From contig JBAZEO010000001.1 in the NCBI GenBank assembly GCA_041653935.1, positions 372,001-436,000 on the forward strand: a stretch of DNA of 64,000 bases, in the 5' to 3' direction. Shown here one piece after another: positions 63,491 through 64,000 of this stretch; within the stretch, counting starts at the first letter, position 1, and every line of letters starts with the position of its first letter. Origin of the DNA: JAYEHL01 sp041653935 (lineage in GTDB: Bacteria; Chloroflexota; Dehalococcoidia; E44-bin15). The position numbers and the translations under genes are program-made. The notes under the pieces were generated by a model that saw nothing but the letters and a program-made list of their open reading frames with translations, was not told the origin of the DNA and did no database searches.

Positions 63491-64000
63491 ATGAACGAAA
63501 CAAAGTACTGGGTAGGATTTTCACTGATACCGGGTATCGGACGTGCCCGCATCTCCAAGCTGGCAAGCTATTTCCCAAGCATGGAGCAGGCATGGCACGC
63601 CAACGCTGCCGAACTGGAAGCGGCAGGACTCGATGTCAAATCCGTACAATCGGTCTTATCTAATCGCTCCAAGCTATCGCTCGATGACGAGATGAACAAG
63701 CTGGAGCGATACAAGGTAAAAGCTATCACTATTGACGATGCAGCATACCCTTCGATGCTTAAAGAGATATACGACCCCCCGCCGCTGCTCTACCTCAGGG
63801 GCAGCTTGGCCCCGCAGGACGAATGGTCACTGTCCGTTGTCGGCACACGCTACCCCACCTATTACGGCAGGGAAGTGACAGAACAGATAGCAGGCGCGCT
63901 TGCCAGCAACCGCATCACCATCGTCAGCGGATTGGCTAAAGGCATCGACTCCATAGCCCACAAAGCAGCGCTCGATGCCGGGGGGCGCACCATCGCCGTA
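63491..64000 (+). CDS. dprA: DNA processing protein DprA, 5' part (partial)
   Basis: 170 codons up to the right edge of the window. A helical N-terminal region (KYWVGFSLIPGIGRARISKLASYFPS) precedes the Rossmann-like core with YPSMLKEIYDPPPLLYLRG, VVGTRYPTYYGREVTEQI and the DprA motif TIVSGLAKGIDSIAHKAAL. DprA loads RecA on incoming single-stranded DNA during transformation. The gene continues off the window. Confidence 0.93.
   Translation, partial: MNETKYWVGFSLIPGIGRARISKLASYFPSMEQAWHANAAELEAAGLDVKSVQSVLSNRSKLSLDDEMNKLERYKVKAITIDDAAYPSMLKEIYDPPPLLYLRGSLAPQDEWSLSVVGTRYPTYYGREVTEQIAGALASNRITIVSGLAKGIDSIAHKAALDAGGRTIAV

Overview
The window looks like a chromosomal segment of an uncultured strict anaerobe, most likely a Chloroflexi member near Dehalococcoidia. 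That placement is inferred from gene content and style, not from a marker gene. The evidence is a tungsten-type aldehyde:ferredoxin oxidoreductase, a four-subunit pyruvate:ferredoxin oxidoreductase, a selenocysteine formate dehydrogenase, a giant 2-hydroxyacyl-CoA dehydratase activase fusion, and several acyl-CoA-type dehydrogenases and thiolases, with no sign of oxygen respiration. Most genes are GC-rich. Two stretches, about 19.5-24.4 kb and 58.6-62.0 kb, are clearly more AT-rich.

Layout. 0-9 kb: the 5' end of recN, an uncharacterised gene, a small repeat protein, an aldehyde oxidoreductase operon with an unusual Cys/His-rich A-type carrier and a membrane protein, then a TetR-controlled ABC exporter and two tandem paralogous small proteins. 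9-19.5 kb: a BadH-like dehydrogenase, an acyl-CoA dehydrogenase, the 1388-codon activase/dehydratase fusion, a toxin-antitoxin pair, a tiny zinc-ribbon protein, a tyrosine phosphatase and a DUF2284 protein. 19.5-24.4 kb: an AT-rich restriction-modification-like island with an HTH protein, two unlike DNA methyltransferases, a PD-(D/E)XK nuclease and a two-cluster iron-sulfur protein. 24.6-37 kb: an HMG-CoA-synthase-like/thiolase pair, a further SDR, a SPASM radical SAM enzyme, a PAP2 phosphatase, ywbE, an RNA methyltransferase, a large pentapeptide-repeat protein and a TPR protein. 37.4-43.4 kb: an ABC-F ATPase, tRNA-Pro, porGDAB and tRNA-Arg. 43.6-57.2 kb: a functional block for selenocysteine formate dehydrogenase, namely fdhABC, fdhE, tatABC, selA, yedF, selD (itself with an in-frame UGA), selB and tRNA-Sec. 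57.5-64 kb: an HSD10-like dehydrogenase, two tRNA-Ser genes plus a tRNA-Ser fragment, an HD-GYP regulator, two HEAT-type paralogs, a lipoprotein, a B12-binding radical SAM protein and the 5' part of dprA.

How the genes work together. The Sec block is self-contained. SelD makes selenophosphate, SelA charges tRNA-Sec, and SelB delivers it to the UGA codons of fdhA and selD. Both UGA codons are followed by short hairpins. FdhA has a twin-arginine signal and lies directly upstream of a FdhE chaperone gene and a Tat translocase, so the enzyme is probably assembled in the cytoplasm and exported folded.

A second striking property is the intergenic DNA. Almost every gap between operons outside the AT-rich island is filled by a mosaic of short palindromic GC-rich repeats. 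Some copies are bounded by long terminal inverted repeats beginning ACAGCTGCGGC, which suggests non-autonomous mobile elements. No transposase is present in the window.
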